Shown: positions 43,812 to 53,215 of the stretch, one piece after another
Layout of the letters: the number at the start of each line of letters is the position of its first letter
How positions within the stretch are numbered: position 1 is the stretch's first letter
Program-made: the position numbers and the translations under genes
Notes under the pieces: generated by a model
What the model saw: the letters and a program-made list of their open reading frames with translations, nothing else
Databases searched by the model: none
What the model was told of the DNA's origin: nothing
Assembly (NCBI RefSeq): GCF_000178155.2
Contig: NZ_ADKM02000008.1
Coordinates: 1 to 64,000, forward strand
Reading direction: 5' to 3'
DNA: 64,000 bases
From: Hominimerdicola alba 8
Lineage (GTDB): Bacteria; Bacillota; Clostridia; Oscillospirales; Ruminococcaceae

Positions 43812-45614
43812 TTACCTCATTCCGCGATACATAGGACCGTAGTTAGCGCATGCCCTGTAGTCTGCACCCTCCTTGTCCATACCGAAAGCATTCCATGAAG
43901 CAGGTCGGAATATCTTCTCTTCGGGAACGTTGTGCATCGCAACAGGTATGCGCAGAATAGATGCAAGCGTGATAATGTCAGCACCGATATGTCCATAACT
44001 TATAGCGCCGTGATTAGCACCCCAGTTATTCATAACATCATAGGCAGATTTAAATGGTGCAGCGTCGGTCACGCGGGGGGTGAACCATGTGCAGGGCCAT
44101 GTGTAGTCTGTGCGCTTCCAGAGGATATCGTTGACCTCTTCAGGCAGCTTGACAGTCCATCCCTCAGCGATCTGGAGCATGGGTCCAAGTCCTTTAACAA
44201 GGTTCAATCTTATCATTGTAACGGGCATCTCAGCATCGGTGACATACCTTGAAGAAAAACCGCCGCCACGGAAATAGCCGCAGTCTGCGTAGTTCCATGT
44301 GGTCGCCGCAAGGATCTTCTTCTGATCTTCTTCTGTGACATTGAACCACTCTTTCATGACAGCATTGCCGTTCTCATCGGTTGCAAGTCCGCAGGCATCA
44401 AGGCAGGCAGCACCGGAATTTATAAGGTGGATAAATCCGCCAGCATCCTTTGCATGACCTGTCAGTTCATAGTTTGCAGCCTTTTTAAGTGCTTCAGGCG
44501 ACCAATATGTACGTACATCTGCGAATATCTGTGCGCGATTTGTCAGCAGCTTCATGAACAGCATGCCCAGACCGTTGAGCACATCGTTCTCAGTTGCAAG
44601 AACATACGGCTCACGAGCGCCGTTCCAGTCGAAAGTTGTGTTGAGAAGAGCCTCAGGAAAGTCGCAGTTCGGGTAGAAATCCGTCCACTGGCGCTGCCCC
44701 TGAAAGCCCGCAGCTATCGCGTTATGACCGACCATTTCCTCTTCACGACCCTTCGGCAGCTTGTCATTTCCGTTCATCAGGTCTTTGATGATGCACATCA
44801 TCTTGACAACGAATTCCCAATCTTTCTCCTTTTCTTCGGGGGACTTTTGCAGGAAGTCGGGATTCTTGTCGAAGCCCTCCTTACAGTTCGCTTTTGTCCA
44901 TGAAAGAGCCTTTTCATATTCGTCCTTGTCATATATCTCTTCGGTCATTCGGCGGATTATTTCGACCTCATCGACCGATTCGACACGCATGCCGAGATAG
45001 TCTTCAATAAAAGCGGGATCAATTATGGAACCGCCTATACCCATGCAGATAGAGCCTATCTGCAAATAGCTCTTACCTCGCATAGTCGCAACTGCAACAG
45101 CAGCTCTGCCGAAGCGAAGCAGCTTTTCCTTTACATCTTCGGGTATCTCAGAATCATCAGCTTCACATACGTTTCGTCCATATATTCCAAAAGCAGGCAG
45201 ACCTTTCTGAGCATGAGTTGCCAGAACAGATGCCAGATATACCGCGCCTGGACGCTCAGTGCCATTAAATCCCCAGACTGCTTTAATGGTATTTTTATCC
45301 ATATCCATAGTTTCAGCGCCATAGCACCAGCATGGGGTGACTGTCAGGGTTATATCAACGCCGCATTTTTTGAATTTAGCCTCGCAGGCAGCAGCCTCAG
45401 CGACGCGACCGATGGTCGTATCAGCGATAACGACCTTGACAGGTTCGCCGTTGGAATAGCGCAAATTTTCCTCAAACAGCTTAGCTGCGGACTTTGCCAT
45501 ATTCATAGTCTGTTCTTCAAGCGATTCACGAACGCCCAGAGCACCGCGTCTGCCGTCAATAGTAGGACGAATGCCGATAACGGGATAATCACCGAGATAT
45601 CTGTTTTTTGCCAT
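43812..45614 (-). CDS. fucI: L-fucose isomerase
   Basis: 600 residues, the usual length. Converts L-fucose to L-fuculose with Mn2+. Landmarks: [20 protein letters not shown] at the N-terminus, the active-site region [24 protein letters not shown] and [20 protein letters not shown] (catalytic Glu/Asp and metal ligands), and [27 protein letters not shown] lies shortly before the ATG. First gene of the operon fucI-fucK-fucU-kptA-fucA. No fucose permease is in the window. D-arabinose or L-galactose can also be substrates of this enzyme. Confidence 0.96.
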   Translation of the reverse strand: MAKNRYLGDYPVIGIRPTIDGRRGALGVRESLEEQTMNMAKSAAKLFEENLRYSNGEPVKVVIADTTIGRVAEAAACEAKFKKCGVDITLTVTPCWCYGAETMDMDKNTIKAVWGFNGTERPGAVYLASVLATHAQKGLPAFGIYGRNVCEADDSEIPEDVKEKLLRFGRAAVAVATMRGKSYLQIGSICMGIGGSIIDPAFIEDYLGMRVESVDEVEIIRRMTEEIYDKDEYEKALSWTKANCKEGFDKNPDFLQKSPEEKEKDWEFVVKMMCIIKDLMNGNDKLPKGREEEMVGHNAIAAGFQGQRQWTDFYPNCDFPEALLNTTFDWNGAREPYVLATENDVLNGLGMLFMKLLTNRAQIFADVRTYWSPEALKKAANYELTGHAKDAGGFIHLINSGAACLDACGLATDENGNAVMKEWFNVTEEDQKKILAATTWNYADCGYFRGGGFSSRYVTDAEMPVTMIRLNLVKGLGPMLQIAEGWTVKLPEEVNDILWKRTDYTWPCTWFTPRVTDAAPFKSAYDVMNNWGANHGAISYGHIGADIITLASILRIPVAMHNVPEEKIFRPASWNAFGMDKEGADYRACANYGPMYRGMR

Positions 45615-45659
45615 AATATTATCCTCCTTATATAAGGTCTTTATAATCCGTATACAAGA

Positions 45660-45688
45660 ATTATAACATATTTTTCGCTTTTTGTCTG
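45660..45688 (-). promoter_or_regulatory. Candidate promoter of the fucose operon
   Basis: Minus strand CAGACA (45683-45688) and TATAAT (45660-45665), 17-base spacer, start about 35 bases before fucI. The weak -35 suggests activation. A palindromic stretch TGAAACG-N8-CGTTTTCA at about 45826-45848 resembles a LacI-type site. The remainder of 45690-45935 is A/T-rich without a gene. Confidence 0.45.
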
Positions 45689-45937
45689 TATTAGTTATAT
45701 AGAATTTCTAGTAGTATTTTTATTTATTTTGCATGAAATAATATTCTGTAATATGTATAAATTGTGCTGTGAAGTCAATTTGATCAAACAAAAAAAGATT
45801 TAGGTCAAACGTAATATAAATATATGAAACGTTGTTATTCGTTTTCAAGCAACAAATATTAATATATCTATATAATGAAAAACAATATCATTTTTTTGAA
45901 TGTCAAATAATTTTTATCGTTTTTCGATATTTTACTA

Positions 45938-45966
45938 TTGACAAACGAAAAAACATGTGCTATAAT
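45938..45966 (+). promoter_or_regulatory. Promoter of the DUF2975-XRE operon
   Basis: TTGACA (45938-45943) and TATAAT (45961-45966), both perfect, 17-base spacer. Confidence 0.8.
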
Positions 45967-46031
45967 ACATTCAGGCTGAGGGTGATGCCGAAGTCTTATT
46001 GTCGACAATATTTTATCAGGAGGAACAAAAA

Positions 46032-46508
46032 ATGGTTAATGAGTTAACAGGCTGGTCGGAGATGAAATCGTTGAAATTATCGCGATTTCTGGTGATAGGG
46101 TTATTTTTCCTGCTTATCGTCATACTGTTCACAGCGCACATAATCGCTGAATGGTTCGGTATAATATCGGTCGGAAAAGGACTTATCAGGGGAGGACTTG
46201 TAGCAGCAGTCACGGCGATGATCTATATTTGCGACATATTTGCAATTATTGCGGTCTATCACCTGCACAAGCTACTATCAAATATTGCGAAAAATGAGGT
46301 CTTTACCGCACAGAATTCACGATGCCTGAGAATCATTTCATGGTGCATAGTATTCGCGGGAATAACTTTCATCATATTCAGTCTGTGGAGATTCGAGTTC
46401 ATGTTTGCCGCCTTTTTTGCGATGTTTCTGGGGCTTGTTATGCGTGTGCTGAAGAACGTTTTTGAGAAGGCAGTAGAATTGAAGTCAGAGAACGACTTCA
46501 CGATATAA
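46032..46508 (+). CDS. DUF2975-type membrane protein
   Basis: 158 residues from the ATG at 46032, eight bases after AGGAGG. Four hydrophobic helices at about 14-35, 50-75, 95-115 and 118-138, with a loop HKLLSNIAKNEVFTAQNSRC typical of DUF2975. In Firmicutes this family is usually encoded just before a short XRE repressor, as here (12 bases apart), and may act as its membrane partner. Function otherwise unknown. Confidence 0.78.
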   Translation: MVNELTGWSEMKSLKLSRFLVIGLFFLLIVILFTAHIIAEWFGIISVGKGLIRGGLVAAVTAMIYICDIFAIIAVYHLHKLLSNIAKNEVFTAQNSRCLRIISWCIVFAGITFIIFSLWRFEFMFAAFFAMFLGLVMRVLKNVFEKAVELKSENDFTI

Positions 46509-46520
46509 GGGGGCGTTCTT

Positions 46521-46721
46521 ATGGCAATAATCGTTAACCTCGATGTAATGATGGCAAAGCGGAAAATATCTTCAAATGAACTGGCAGAAAAAATCGGTAT
46601 CACAGCGGCAAATTTGTCTATACTAAAGACCGGCAAAGCCAAAGCTGTACGATTTTCCACCCTCGATAAGATCTGCGAGGTGCTTGAATGTCAGCCGGGA
46701 GATATTCTAGAACATGTGTAA
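46521..46721 (+). CDS. Small XRE-type HTH regulator (YozG-like)
   Basis: 66 residues, a single Cro/C1-type HTH: KRKISSNELAEKIGITAANL then KAKAVRFSTLDKICEVLECQ and the closing PGDILE. A stand-alone DNA-binding domain of this type, encoded after a DUF2975 gene, is a recurrent pair in Clostridia and Bacilli and probably regulates its own operon. AAGGGGGCG lies before the ATG. Confidence 0.88.
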   Translation: MAIIVNLDVMMAKRKISSNELAEKIGITAANLSILKTGKAKAVRFSTLDKICEVLECQPGDILEHV

Positions 46722-46744
46722 AAGATATTAAAAAGGACAAAAAG

Positions 46745-47377
46745 ATGGACAGCAAAAAAGATGTTAGATCAAGTATAAAATTATTTATCATAATTATTAT
46801 AATAATTCTCGCTTTAGGACTTTTTCTGATATTCTTCCCATATATCCTGTTTGTGCTGGCAACAATTTTTGACAGCGAGGAAACGCTGTATAAAGGGAGT
46901 TTCACATCGTCAAACGGGGAAATAGTTAAGGCAGAAATAAGCGTGGCAGAACACTTTCTTTGCAAGGGTTCGATGACTTTAGAGGACGAAAAAGGTATCT
47001 ACACCATTTATGCAATAAAGAATAACGATGAAAGTTCTCTGCCCTGTGACTATTATTCAGAAAAGATAAACGACGATGAATTTTTTGTATGGACAACCTA
47101 CAATGACAATACTGAATATATAGTTTACAGCAATGAAGAGATCAGAGAAGGTGTGATAATTCTGGATCATACAAAAGCAGATCTAAAAAAAGCTAGAATT
47201 TATGATGACGATAAAGTCATTGCAAGAAAAGTCATTGAAACAGGGTTTTTGAGCAGAGTGCCCGATTCTTCGGATAAAAAAGGGTGGGAAGAATTACTGT
47301 CATACATAGATAAGTACAAAATATTAGACAATTCTCCGTCAACTTTGAAAGGAGCCGATCAACATGAACGAAAATAA
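46745..47377 (+). CDS. Membrane-anchored protein of unknown function
   Basis: 210 residues from the ATG at 46745 (AAGGAC upstream). A Lys-rich N-terminus is followed by one or two hydrophobic segments (about 11-40), then a ~165-residue soluble beta-rich acidic domain, probably outside the membrane (EETLYKGSFTSSNGEIVKAE; IYTIYAIKNNDESSLP). Overlaps the next gene by 14 bases and so belongs to the XRE-led operon. No family recognised. Confidence 0.7.
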   Translation: MDSKKDVRSSIKLFIIIIIIILALGLFLIFFPYILFVLATIFDSEETLYKGSFTSSNGEIVKAEISVAEHFLCKGSMTLEDEKGIYTIYAIKNNDESSLPCDYYSEKINDDEFFVWTTYNDNTEYIVYSNEEIREGVIILDHTKADLKKARIYDDDKVIARKVIETGFLSRVPDSSDKKGWEELLSYIDKYKILDNSPSTLKGADQHERK

Positions 47378-48974
47378 CGAAAACTTCGTAAATGCGATGC
47401 CATATCAGCAGCAACAGAGTTTTTTACCGCCATATGGCAATACTATCCCGCAATATCAAACAAAACCTAAGCCAACTTTCACGGGCAGAGAAAAAGTATT
47501 GTCAATTGTTATAGCAGTGCTTTCATTTTTGTTCGTACATTTTGTTCTCTGGAACTCGAAAGGCTTCTTTACCACTGCATTTTATCTGACTGCGCTGACA
47601 GTTTCGCTGACATATTTAAAGAAAATCGAGTACGAATTTTTGACCTCACATAAAGTATGGTCTGTTTTAATGTACAGCTTTTCTTTAGTATTCTCTATCA
47701 CTGCCAATGATTTTGTAAAGCAGCTTGACTCTGTATTCCTGCATCTCGGTATAGCGTATCTTATCTATTCGGTGACATCAAAAACTCCTATGTTCGGCAG
47801 ATTTGCGGTCTTTGAGATGCTCAAAAGCATCATCAGTAATCCACTATCACATTTTGGGAAAGAATATTCGGCAGTCAATAGCGCAGTCAAAAGTACAAAA
47901 AGAGGTACAGATATTAAAGCCATCATCTGTGGACTTGTTCTGGCACTTCCGCTGACCGTCATTGTGGCTGCTCTGCTGATCTCGGCTGATGAAGGTGTCG
48001 AAAAAATGCTGAATTCTTTGGCTGCAACAATCATGATGGAAAACGTATTTACATTCATACCTCAGTTTGCTGTATCGATCCCAGTTTCAGGCTATTTGTT
48101 CGGACTTATTTATTCACACACACATCCCGAAATTACAAAACCACTTGATGAAGAGCGCTGCAAGCAGTCTATGTCAAAGTTGAAAATCGCGGCAAATATG
48201 GCTGTTTACTCCGCTGTAACGCCCATATGCGTGCTTTATGTGATGTTCTTCATCTCGCAGACAAATTATTTTCTGTCCGCTTTTATGGGCAGGCTGCCTG
48301 AAAATTTCAGCTATTCCGAATATGCGCGAAAAGGCTTTTTTGAACTATTTGCGATCGAAGTGATAAACGCACTTGTGATCTTGTTTATGAACTTTTGCTC
48401 AAAAAGATCGGGTGATGAAAAAACCGCAGCACTCAAGATATACAGCGTTGTAATATCGATTTTCACGCTGCTTATAACTGCAACAGCCGTAAGCAAGATG
48501 TTTTTATATATCCAAAATTTCGGACTGACACAGCTTCGAGTTTACACCACATGGTTCATGCTGCTGACTGCAATAATGTTCATTTTTGTTATAATAAGAC
48601 AGTTCAGATCAGGCTTTCCTTTTATGCGTTCGGCAGCAGTTGTATTTACAATTTTCTTCGGTATACTCTGCTTCTCTCGACCTGATGCGATGATCGCACG
48701 CTACAATATGGAAAATTGCACAGAACATCTTTCATATTATGATATAAGAAAAATGTCTGAACTCTCGGCTGACTCTGCGGCTGTTATACTGGAACCCAAA
48801 TATCGTCAGATCATAAACGACAAATTCAAAAATTCTCATGACTGGTCTGACAGTGAGATGATGTTCGATCAAGGGTACGTTGAATTGGTCAGAAAAGCCA
48901 GATATGACCTTTCAAAAAGCGATTATAACGAGTACAATTTTTCTGCCATCAAGTTAAAGAAATTTATTGATTGA
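47364..48974 (+). CDS. DUF4173/DUF4153-type polytopic membrane protein
   Basis: 536 residues with a Gln/Pro-rich cytoplasmic N-terminus (about 1-42) and about 11 hydrophobic helices. The segment YARKGFFELFAIEVINALVI and the later NFGLTQLRVYTTWFMLL are characteristic of the DUF4173 family, often found beside XRE and DUF2975 genes. The C-terminal ~75 residues are soluble. GGAG lies nine bases before the ATG. Last gene of the operon, followed by a bidirectional terminator. Function unknown; possibly envelope stress or sensing. Confidence 0.8.
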   Translation: MNENNENFVNAMPYQQQQSFLPPYGNTIPQYQTKPKPTFTGREKVLSIVIAVLSFLFVHFVLWNSKGFFTTAFYLTALTVSLTYLKKIEYEFLTSHKVWSVLMYSFSLVFSITANDFVKQLDSVFLHLGIAYLIYSVTSKTPMFGRFAVFEMLKSIISNPLSHFGKEYSAVNSAVKSTKRGTDIKAIICGLVLALPLTVIVAALLISADEGVEKMLNSLAATIMMENVFTFIPQFAVSIPVSGYLFGLIYSHTHPEITKPLDEERCKQSMSKLKIAANMAVYSAVTPICVLYVMFFISQTNYFLSAFMGRLPENFSYSEYARKGFFELFAIEVINALVILFMNFCSKRSGDEKTAALKIYSVVISIFTLLITATAVSKMFLYIQNFGLTQLRVYTTWFMLLTAIMFIFVIIRQFRSGFPFMRSAAVVFTIFFGILCFSRPDAMIARYNMENCTEHLSYYDIRKMSELSADSAAVILEPKYRQIINDKFKNSHDWSDSEMMFDQGYVELVRKARYDLSKSDYNEYNFSAIKLKKFID

Positions 48975-49039
48975 CAGAAATCCTTGTCGAATGATATCCT
49001 CTACAATCATTATGTACAAAACGGATAGATCTACATAAA

Positions 49040-49070
49040 AATAAGCCTTACCGCATGGGTAAGGCTTATT
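49040..49070. terminator. Bidirectional terminator between the DUF4173 operon and a lipoprotein gene
   Basis: A perfect 13-base stem AATAAGCCTTACC / GGTAAGGCTTATT around a five-base loop. Confidence 0.85.
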
Positions 49071-49077
49071 GATTTAA

Positions 49078-49914
49078 TCACTCAGTTTCAGCCGCGTCTG
49101 CCTTTTCTACATCAATATCGGCATCAAATTCAGACTCATCAAGCTCTTCCGATTCAACATCAGTATCTAAACCAAAACCGGAACTTTCAGTGTCGTCAGT
49201 CCAATCGCTGAGATCAGGGATAACGATACTGTCGATATCAAAAGAAAACTCTTTGAAAGTAGTTGTCTGCTCTAAACCGTAAGCTGACATCTCGATCTTG
49301 ACAGGAGTTTTGCCGTCCTTCTCAAAGTAGTACTTATAAACTGTCACTTCACCGTCTTCATCACCGGATGGCATCTCACCGGAGATAAGATCGGGAGCAT
49401 GGTAGGTTTCACAGATCAGGTCACCCTCTGCAATAACGCTGTCAATAAATATATAGCTGTCATCAACACCCATTGTATAGTTAGAAGTGTCCATATTTAA
49501 GTACATTTCATCAGGAGTTTCATCTTTAATATAACTCTTTTCTGCGTGGCTGAGCATATACATCACACCACCGATAACATACAGTTCCGTCTGATTCTCA
49601 CCGTCACCGACACTCATATGATAGTCATCTCCGCTGACCTCGACCATTGTTGTAGTATCGTCCGTAAAATCGGACGATGTGACCATCAAAGTCCTGAAAT
49701 TAGCGTTTTCTATCGACTTTGTGTAGGCCTCAGCCATTGTCAGCTCTTCGGTTTCGGTCGTTTCACTTTCAGCATTTGTGACACTCTCATCAGCAGCAGA
49801 AGAAGTGATCTTTTCAGCAGTTGAGTCCGCTTTTTCAGACTTCTTATCGCCGCAGCCGGCAAGTCCGCCGCAGCAGAGTGCAACAGCACATATAACAGCA
49901 ATCAATTTTTTCAT
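49078..49914 (-). CDS. Putative lipoprotein of unknown function
   Basis: 278 residues. Signal peptide with lipobox LAGC (lipidated Cys about 21), a Ser/Glu/Thr linker (about 24-58), a beta-rich domain about 60-235 (for example ENQTELYVIGGVMYMLSHAE) that recalls LolA/LppX-like lipoproteins in its strand pattern, and a very acidic C-terminus (ESEELDESEFDADIDVEKAD). Own promoter. Function not assigned. Confidence 0.75.
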   Translation of the reverse strand: MKKLIAVICAVALCCGGLAGCGDKKSEKADSTAEKITSSAADESVTNAESETTETEELTMAEAYTKSIENANFRTLMVTSSDFTDDTTTMVEVSGDDYHMSVGDGENQTELYVIGGVMYMLSHAEKSYIKDETPDEMYLNMDTSNYTMGVDDSYIFIDSVIAEGDLICETYHAPDLISGEMPSGDEDGEVTVYKYYFEKDGKTPVKIEMSAYGLEQTTTFKEFSFDIDSIVIPDLSDWTDDTESSGFGLDTDVESEELDESEFDADIDVEKADAAETE

Positions 49915-49947
49915 TTTACTTTTCCTTTCGCATTAATATCTCAGTAA

Positions 49948-49977
49948 ATTGTAACACATTTCAGGACATCTCGTCAA
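49948..49977 (-). promoter_or_regulatory. Promoter of the lipoprotein gene
   Basis: Minus strand TTGACG (49972-49977) and TACAAT (49948-49953), 18-base spacer. Confidence 0.6.
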
Positions 49978-50098
49978 TAGCATATTTGACCAATTTATTA
50001 CACATAAATGCTGAAAAACCACGCTATATGTTCAAACTTCTTTTTTAAATCAACAATTTACAATTTCAGACAAAATACATGTTTACGACCTAAAAAAT

Positions 50099-50127
50099 GT
50101 CTGCAAAAGACAACTTTTGCAGACAAT
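50099..50127 (-). terminator. Terminator of the diguanylate cyclase gene
   Basis: A perfect 11-base stem TGTCTGCAAAA / TTTTGCAGACA, followed on the minus strand by TTTTTTA. Confidence 0.8.
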
Positions 50128-50138
50128 ATTCTTATATA

Positions 50139-51197
50139 TCAGACTCTTGCACGCCTGTCATGGGTCTTGTAATACTCTAATTTATCATTATACATTTTCG
50201 ACTCTGCTGTGACGATGAGTGAATTCATGTCCACATTTTTGCCCTCATGAACATCAAATCCGACAGCTGCATGATATCCCTTGCCCGATATCTCACTGCA
50301 CATATTCTTGATTTTGAAACGCGCATCTTCATGAGAAATATCCATCGCGAACGCCACATACTCATCACCGCCGATACGATAAGTGTCCGTTTTACCGAAC
50401 TGTTTTTTTACCGCATCAGCCACGAAACGCAGCATGTCGTCACCAGCCTTGTGACCTTTTGTGTTATTCAGTTCGTGCAGACCGTTCACATCGATGTAAA
50501 TACAACTTATGGAACGCTTGTACAACAGCGGGTATTTTCTGAGCCGCCATTCATAGCAATTTCGGTTATTCAGCCCCGTCAGCTGATCTGTTTCACTCAT
50601 GACATGCAGCTTATTTTCAAGCACATATCCGCGTATTTTTGCGCGGTAGACCACCGTTTCCGACACTATGGAAAGCAGTCCGAAAATGATGGCATCAGTC
50701 ACATCCACCGACAAAACAGGGTCTATTTTTGTACGCTTGGCGATCAAAATAAAAGCAACTATGTAAAAGATCAGCCAGAATGCCATGCGGATCGGTCTGT
50801 CAACAAAGATCAGCGGCACGAATATAAGCATGACCATGAATGTAACTGTCTGTTCTTCGGGACGAGTATACGTAGCTATGGCGATGCCGTAGATCAGAAA
50901 GACCGATATCGCCATGTACACCGACACATATGTCAGCACCCGAATGCGCCGCGATATAAGCGACACTGCCACCTGCACCAACGAAAAGATCATGCCAAAA
51001 ATGTAAACAGGCTGTGATGATTTGAACCCCGTCTGGCTGAACGATAACAGGAACATTATAAAGATCAGCACAGTCGCCACAGATGCAAATACGAAAGCCA
51101 TCAAACGGTTGTACTCTTCGATTTTTTCTTTTATCAAATTGTAACTCTCACGGTCGGTATCACCATACAGAGCGTATTTTTTTACCCTTTCAAGCAA
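50139..51197 (-). CDS. Membrane diguanylate cyclase (GGDEF domain)
   Basis: 352 residues starting at TTG (51195-51197), ten bases after AGGAG; upstream ATGs are out of frame. Six hydrophobic helices (about 35-190) form the sensory part. The GGDEF domain (about 200-345) has SETDQLTGLNNRNCYEWRL, IDVNGLHELNNTKGHKAGDD and the signature IGGDEYV, in which Tyr replaces the usual Phe; metal and substrate residues are kept. No RxxD inhibitory site is evident before the signature. Makes cyclic di-GMP from GTP; targets unknown. Monocistronic. Confidence 0.9.
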   Translation of the reverse strand: MLERVKKYALYGDTDRESYNLIKEKIEEYNRLMAFVFASVATVLIFIMFLLSFSQTGFKSSQPVYIFGMIFSLVQVAVSLISRRIRVLTYVSVYMAISVFLIYGIAIATYTRPEEQTVTFMVMLIFVPLIFVDRPIRMAFWLIFYIVAFILIAKRTKIDPVLSVDVTDAIIFGLLSIVSETVVYRAKIRGYVLENKLHVMSETDQLTGLNNRNCYEWRLRKYPLLYKRSISCIYIDVNGLHELNNTKGHKAGDDMLRFVADAVKKQFGKTDTYRIGGDEYVAFAMDISHEDARFKIKNMCSEISGKGYHAAVGFDVHEGKNVDMNSLIVTAESKMYNDKLEYYKTHDRRARV

Positions 51198-51358
51198 GTA
51201 GCATCATCTCCTGCCGAAAATTGTTATAACTAATTATATCACAATTTTAAACTCACGTCAATATATTTAATAGAATATTATTTACAAAATTTTCTTTAAA
51301 TATACTATAACTATTGCAAATTATGAACAGATATGTTATACTTTTAACGGTGATAGAA

Positions 51359-52045
51359 ATGACATATCAAAACATTATACGCGGCGAATTCATCTCACGC
51401 CCAAACAGATTTATCGCAAATGTACTGATAAACGGACAGCAACAAGTCTGCCATGTAAAAAATACCGGCAGATGCAAGGAACTTCTTGTTGCAGGTGCAG
51501 AAGTCTGGGTGGAAAAATGCAGTGATCCTGCCCGCAAGACCGCTTACGACCTGATAGCTGTCAAAAAAGGCGACCGACTTATCAACATTGACAGTCAGGC
51601 GCCTAACAAAGCTGTTGCCGAATGGCTCGAACGTGAGAAGCCCTTTGGGGCTGAATTGAAGCTGTTACGTGAACAGACTTACGGCGGTTCACGGTTCGAT
51701 ATTATGTTGAAGTCCGATAAAACGGACAAACGAATATACATCGAAGTCAAGGGGTGCACCCTTGAACGTGACGGAATAGCACTATTCCCTGATGCGCCAA
51801 CGGAGCGCGGGGTGAAACATCTGCGGGAACTTGCAGAATGCCGCAGGAACGGCAATGGAGCGGCACTGTTCGTACTCGTGCAGATGTCCGATATTTCGTA
51901 CTTTTCTCCAAATTACGAAACCCACCGCGAGTTCGGTGAGGTCATGAAGGAGGCACAGCGGTGCGGTGTTCGGCTGATGTGCTATGACAGCATCGTCACG
52001 CCTGATAGCCTGACTGTCGGCAAGCCTGTGGAGATAAGACTTTAG
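51359..52045 (+). CDS. sfsA: SfsA family DNA-binding/sugar fermentation stimulation protein
   Basis: 228 residues from the ATG at 51359 (GGTGATAG upstream; an ATG 15 codons earlier has no site). Typical SfsA: an N-terminal OB-like domain (GEFISRPNRFIANVLINGQQ, CHVKNTGRCKELLVAG) and a C-terminal nuclease-like domain with IYIEVKGCTLERDG and FPDAPTERGVKHL. E. coli SfsA binds DNA and stimulates maltose genes; the catalytic-looking D...ExK residues suggest nuclease ancestry. Converges on and overlaps the SDR gene by four bases. Confidence 0.93.
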   Translation: MTYQNIIRGEFISRPNRFIANVLINGQQQVCHVKNTGRCKELLVAGAEVWVEKCSDPARKTAYDLIAVKKGDRLINIDSQAPNKAVAEWLEREKPFGAELKLLREQTYGGSRFDIMLKSDKTDKRIYIEVKGCTLERDGIALFPDAPTERGVKHLRELAECRRNGNGAALFVLVQMSDISYFSPNYETHREFGEVMKEAQRCGVRLMCYDSIVTPDSLTVGKPVEIRL

Positions 52046-52782
52046 AGCCACGCACCATCAACGCGAATTACCTGCCCCGTTATGTAGGCAGAAGCATCGT
52101 CTGCCAAAAATTTTACTGCCGCTGCGACATCATCGGGTGTACCAATGCGGCTGAGGGGTATCTCGTCAACCACTGCCTGCAAGTCTTCGGCAGAAAGTTC
52201 GGCATTCATCTTGGTATCGATAAGCCCACAGCTGACACAATTGACCCTCACCCCGCTCGGTGCGCATTCTTTTGCCAGCGCCCGTGTAAAGCCGATCATT
52301 CCGGCTTTTGCCGCTGAATACGCCACCTCACAGGAAGCGCCTACTTCGCCCCATACCGAAGATATATTTATGACACTGCCCTCATGCCGCGCAAGCATTT
52401 GCGGAAGTACTGCCTTTGTCAGGCGCATATGACCCAGCAGGTTGATATTCATAAGTTCGCACAGTCTATCATCTGTAAGGTCGGTGAAAAGCCCTATATC
52501 TGCTGTTCCCGCATTGTTGACCAGCAATTCCAACTGTCCGAATTTTTGTTCTGTTTCTTCAAGACAGCGCATTATGCTGTCGGGAGCGGTTATGTCGATA
52601 TGCACCGCAGAAGCTGTCAGACCTTGTGCGGTGAGTTCTTCCGCCAGAACCTCCGCCTGCTTTTTTCCCGAAGAATAGCCTATCGCGGTAAGATAGCCCG
52701 CCTCTGCCAGTCTGCGGCATACAACACTGCCTATACCGCCCGAACCGCCTGTGACCAGTGCGGCTTTTTTTATCCTTCCCAT
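52042..52782 (-). CDS. Short-chain dehydrogenase/reductase (FabG-like)
   Basis: 246 residues from the ATG at 52780-52782 (AAGGAC upstream). Rossmann motif TGGSGGIG (about 10-17), NNAG (about 84), catalytic Ser in INISSVWG, and YSAAK with the Tyr/Lys pair (about 150-154). A size and motif pattern of 3-oxoacyl-ACP reductase, but genes of fatty-acid synthesis are not adjacent, so another NAD(P)H-dependent ketoreduction is equally possible. Tail-to-tail overlap with sfsA. Confidence 0.88.
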   Translation of the reverse strand: MGRIKKAALVTGGSGGIGSVVCRRLAEAGYLTAIGYSSGKKQAEVLAEELTAQGLTASAVHIDITAPDSIMRCLEETEQKFGQLELLVNNAGTADIGLFTDLTDDRLCELMNINLLGHMRLTKAVLPQMLARHEGSVINISSVWGEVGASCEVAYSAAKAGMIGFTRALAKECAPSGVRVNCVSCGLIDTKMNAELSAEDLQAVVDEIPLSRIGTPDDVAAAVKFLADDASAYITGQVIRVDGAWL

Positions 52783-52841
52783 AATATCAGTCCTTTCGGT
52801 ATTATTATAACACATTAATGCGACCTTTGCAAGGTGTAAAA

Positions 52842-52866
52842 ACTGCCCCCGCATCGGCGGAGGCAG
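52842..52866 (-). terminator. Terminator after the 49-residue gene
   Basis: Minus-strand CTGCCTCC / GGGGGCAG stem followed by TTTTT. Confidence 0.65.
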
Positions 52867-52872
52867 TCTGCG

Positions 52873-53022
52873 CTATTCAGCACTTGCATCATGGTTTCGG
52901 AGGTCATCGAAGCTGACTGCACCAAGTTCTTCACCGACAGAAAAGCGCTTATCAAGAGGCTTATAGACCTTTGTGCCGTCTATGGGGTCAACAGGAGGAG
53001 GTAGTTCTTTGGGTTCGTTCAT
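52873..53022 (-). CDS. Small Pro-rich hypothetical protein
   Basis: 49 residues from the ATG at 53020-53022, seven bases after AAGGAG; the longer in-frame start lacks a site. Sequence features: KELPPPVDPIDGTKVYKPLD and an acidic tail. No signal or membrane segment. It has a clear ribosome site and a terminator, so it is probably expressed. Function unknown. Confidence 0.6.
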   Translation of the reverse strand: MNEPKELPPPVDPIDGTKVYKPLDKRFSVGEELGAVSFDDLRNHDASAE

Positions 53023-53153
53023 GGCTGTACTCCTTTCTATAATTATAGATTTAGTTTGCGCCGATCTCTGCGAGATATTCCCGCATGCCATTTCCAGTTT
53101 TTGGCGTTTAAGTACATTCTATCGTACAGTAAAATTATGGCTTTCAAAATCTA

Positions 53154-53182
53154 TTGTATTGTGAAAAAATATGTGTTATAAT
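53154..53182 (+). promoter_or_regulatory. Promoter of the four-helix membrane protein gene
   Basis: TTGTAT (53154-53159) and TATAAT (53177-53182), 17-base spacer, 33 bases before the start codon. It may also drive sbcD and sbcC, 27 bases downstream of that gene. Confidence 0.7.
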
Positions 53183-53215
53183 ATACCTATCACGAACTTG
53201 CAAGGAGTGTAAAAA

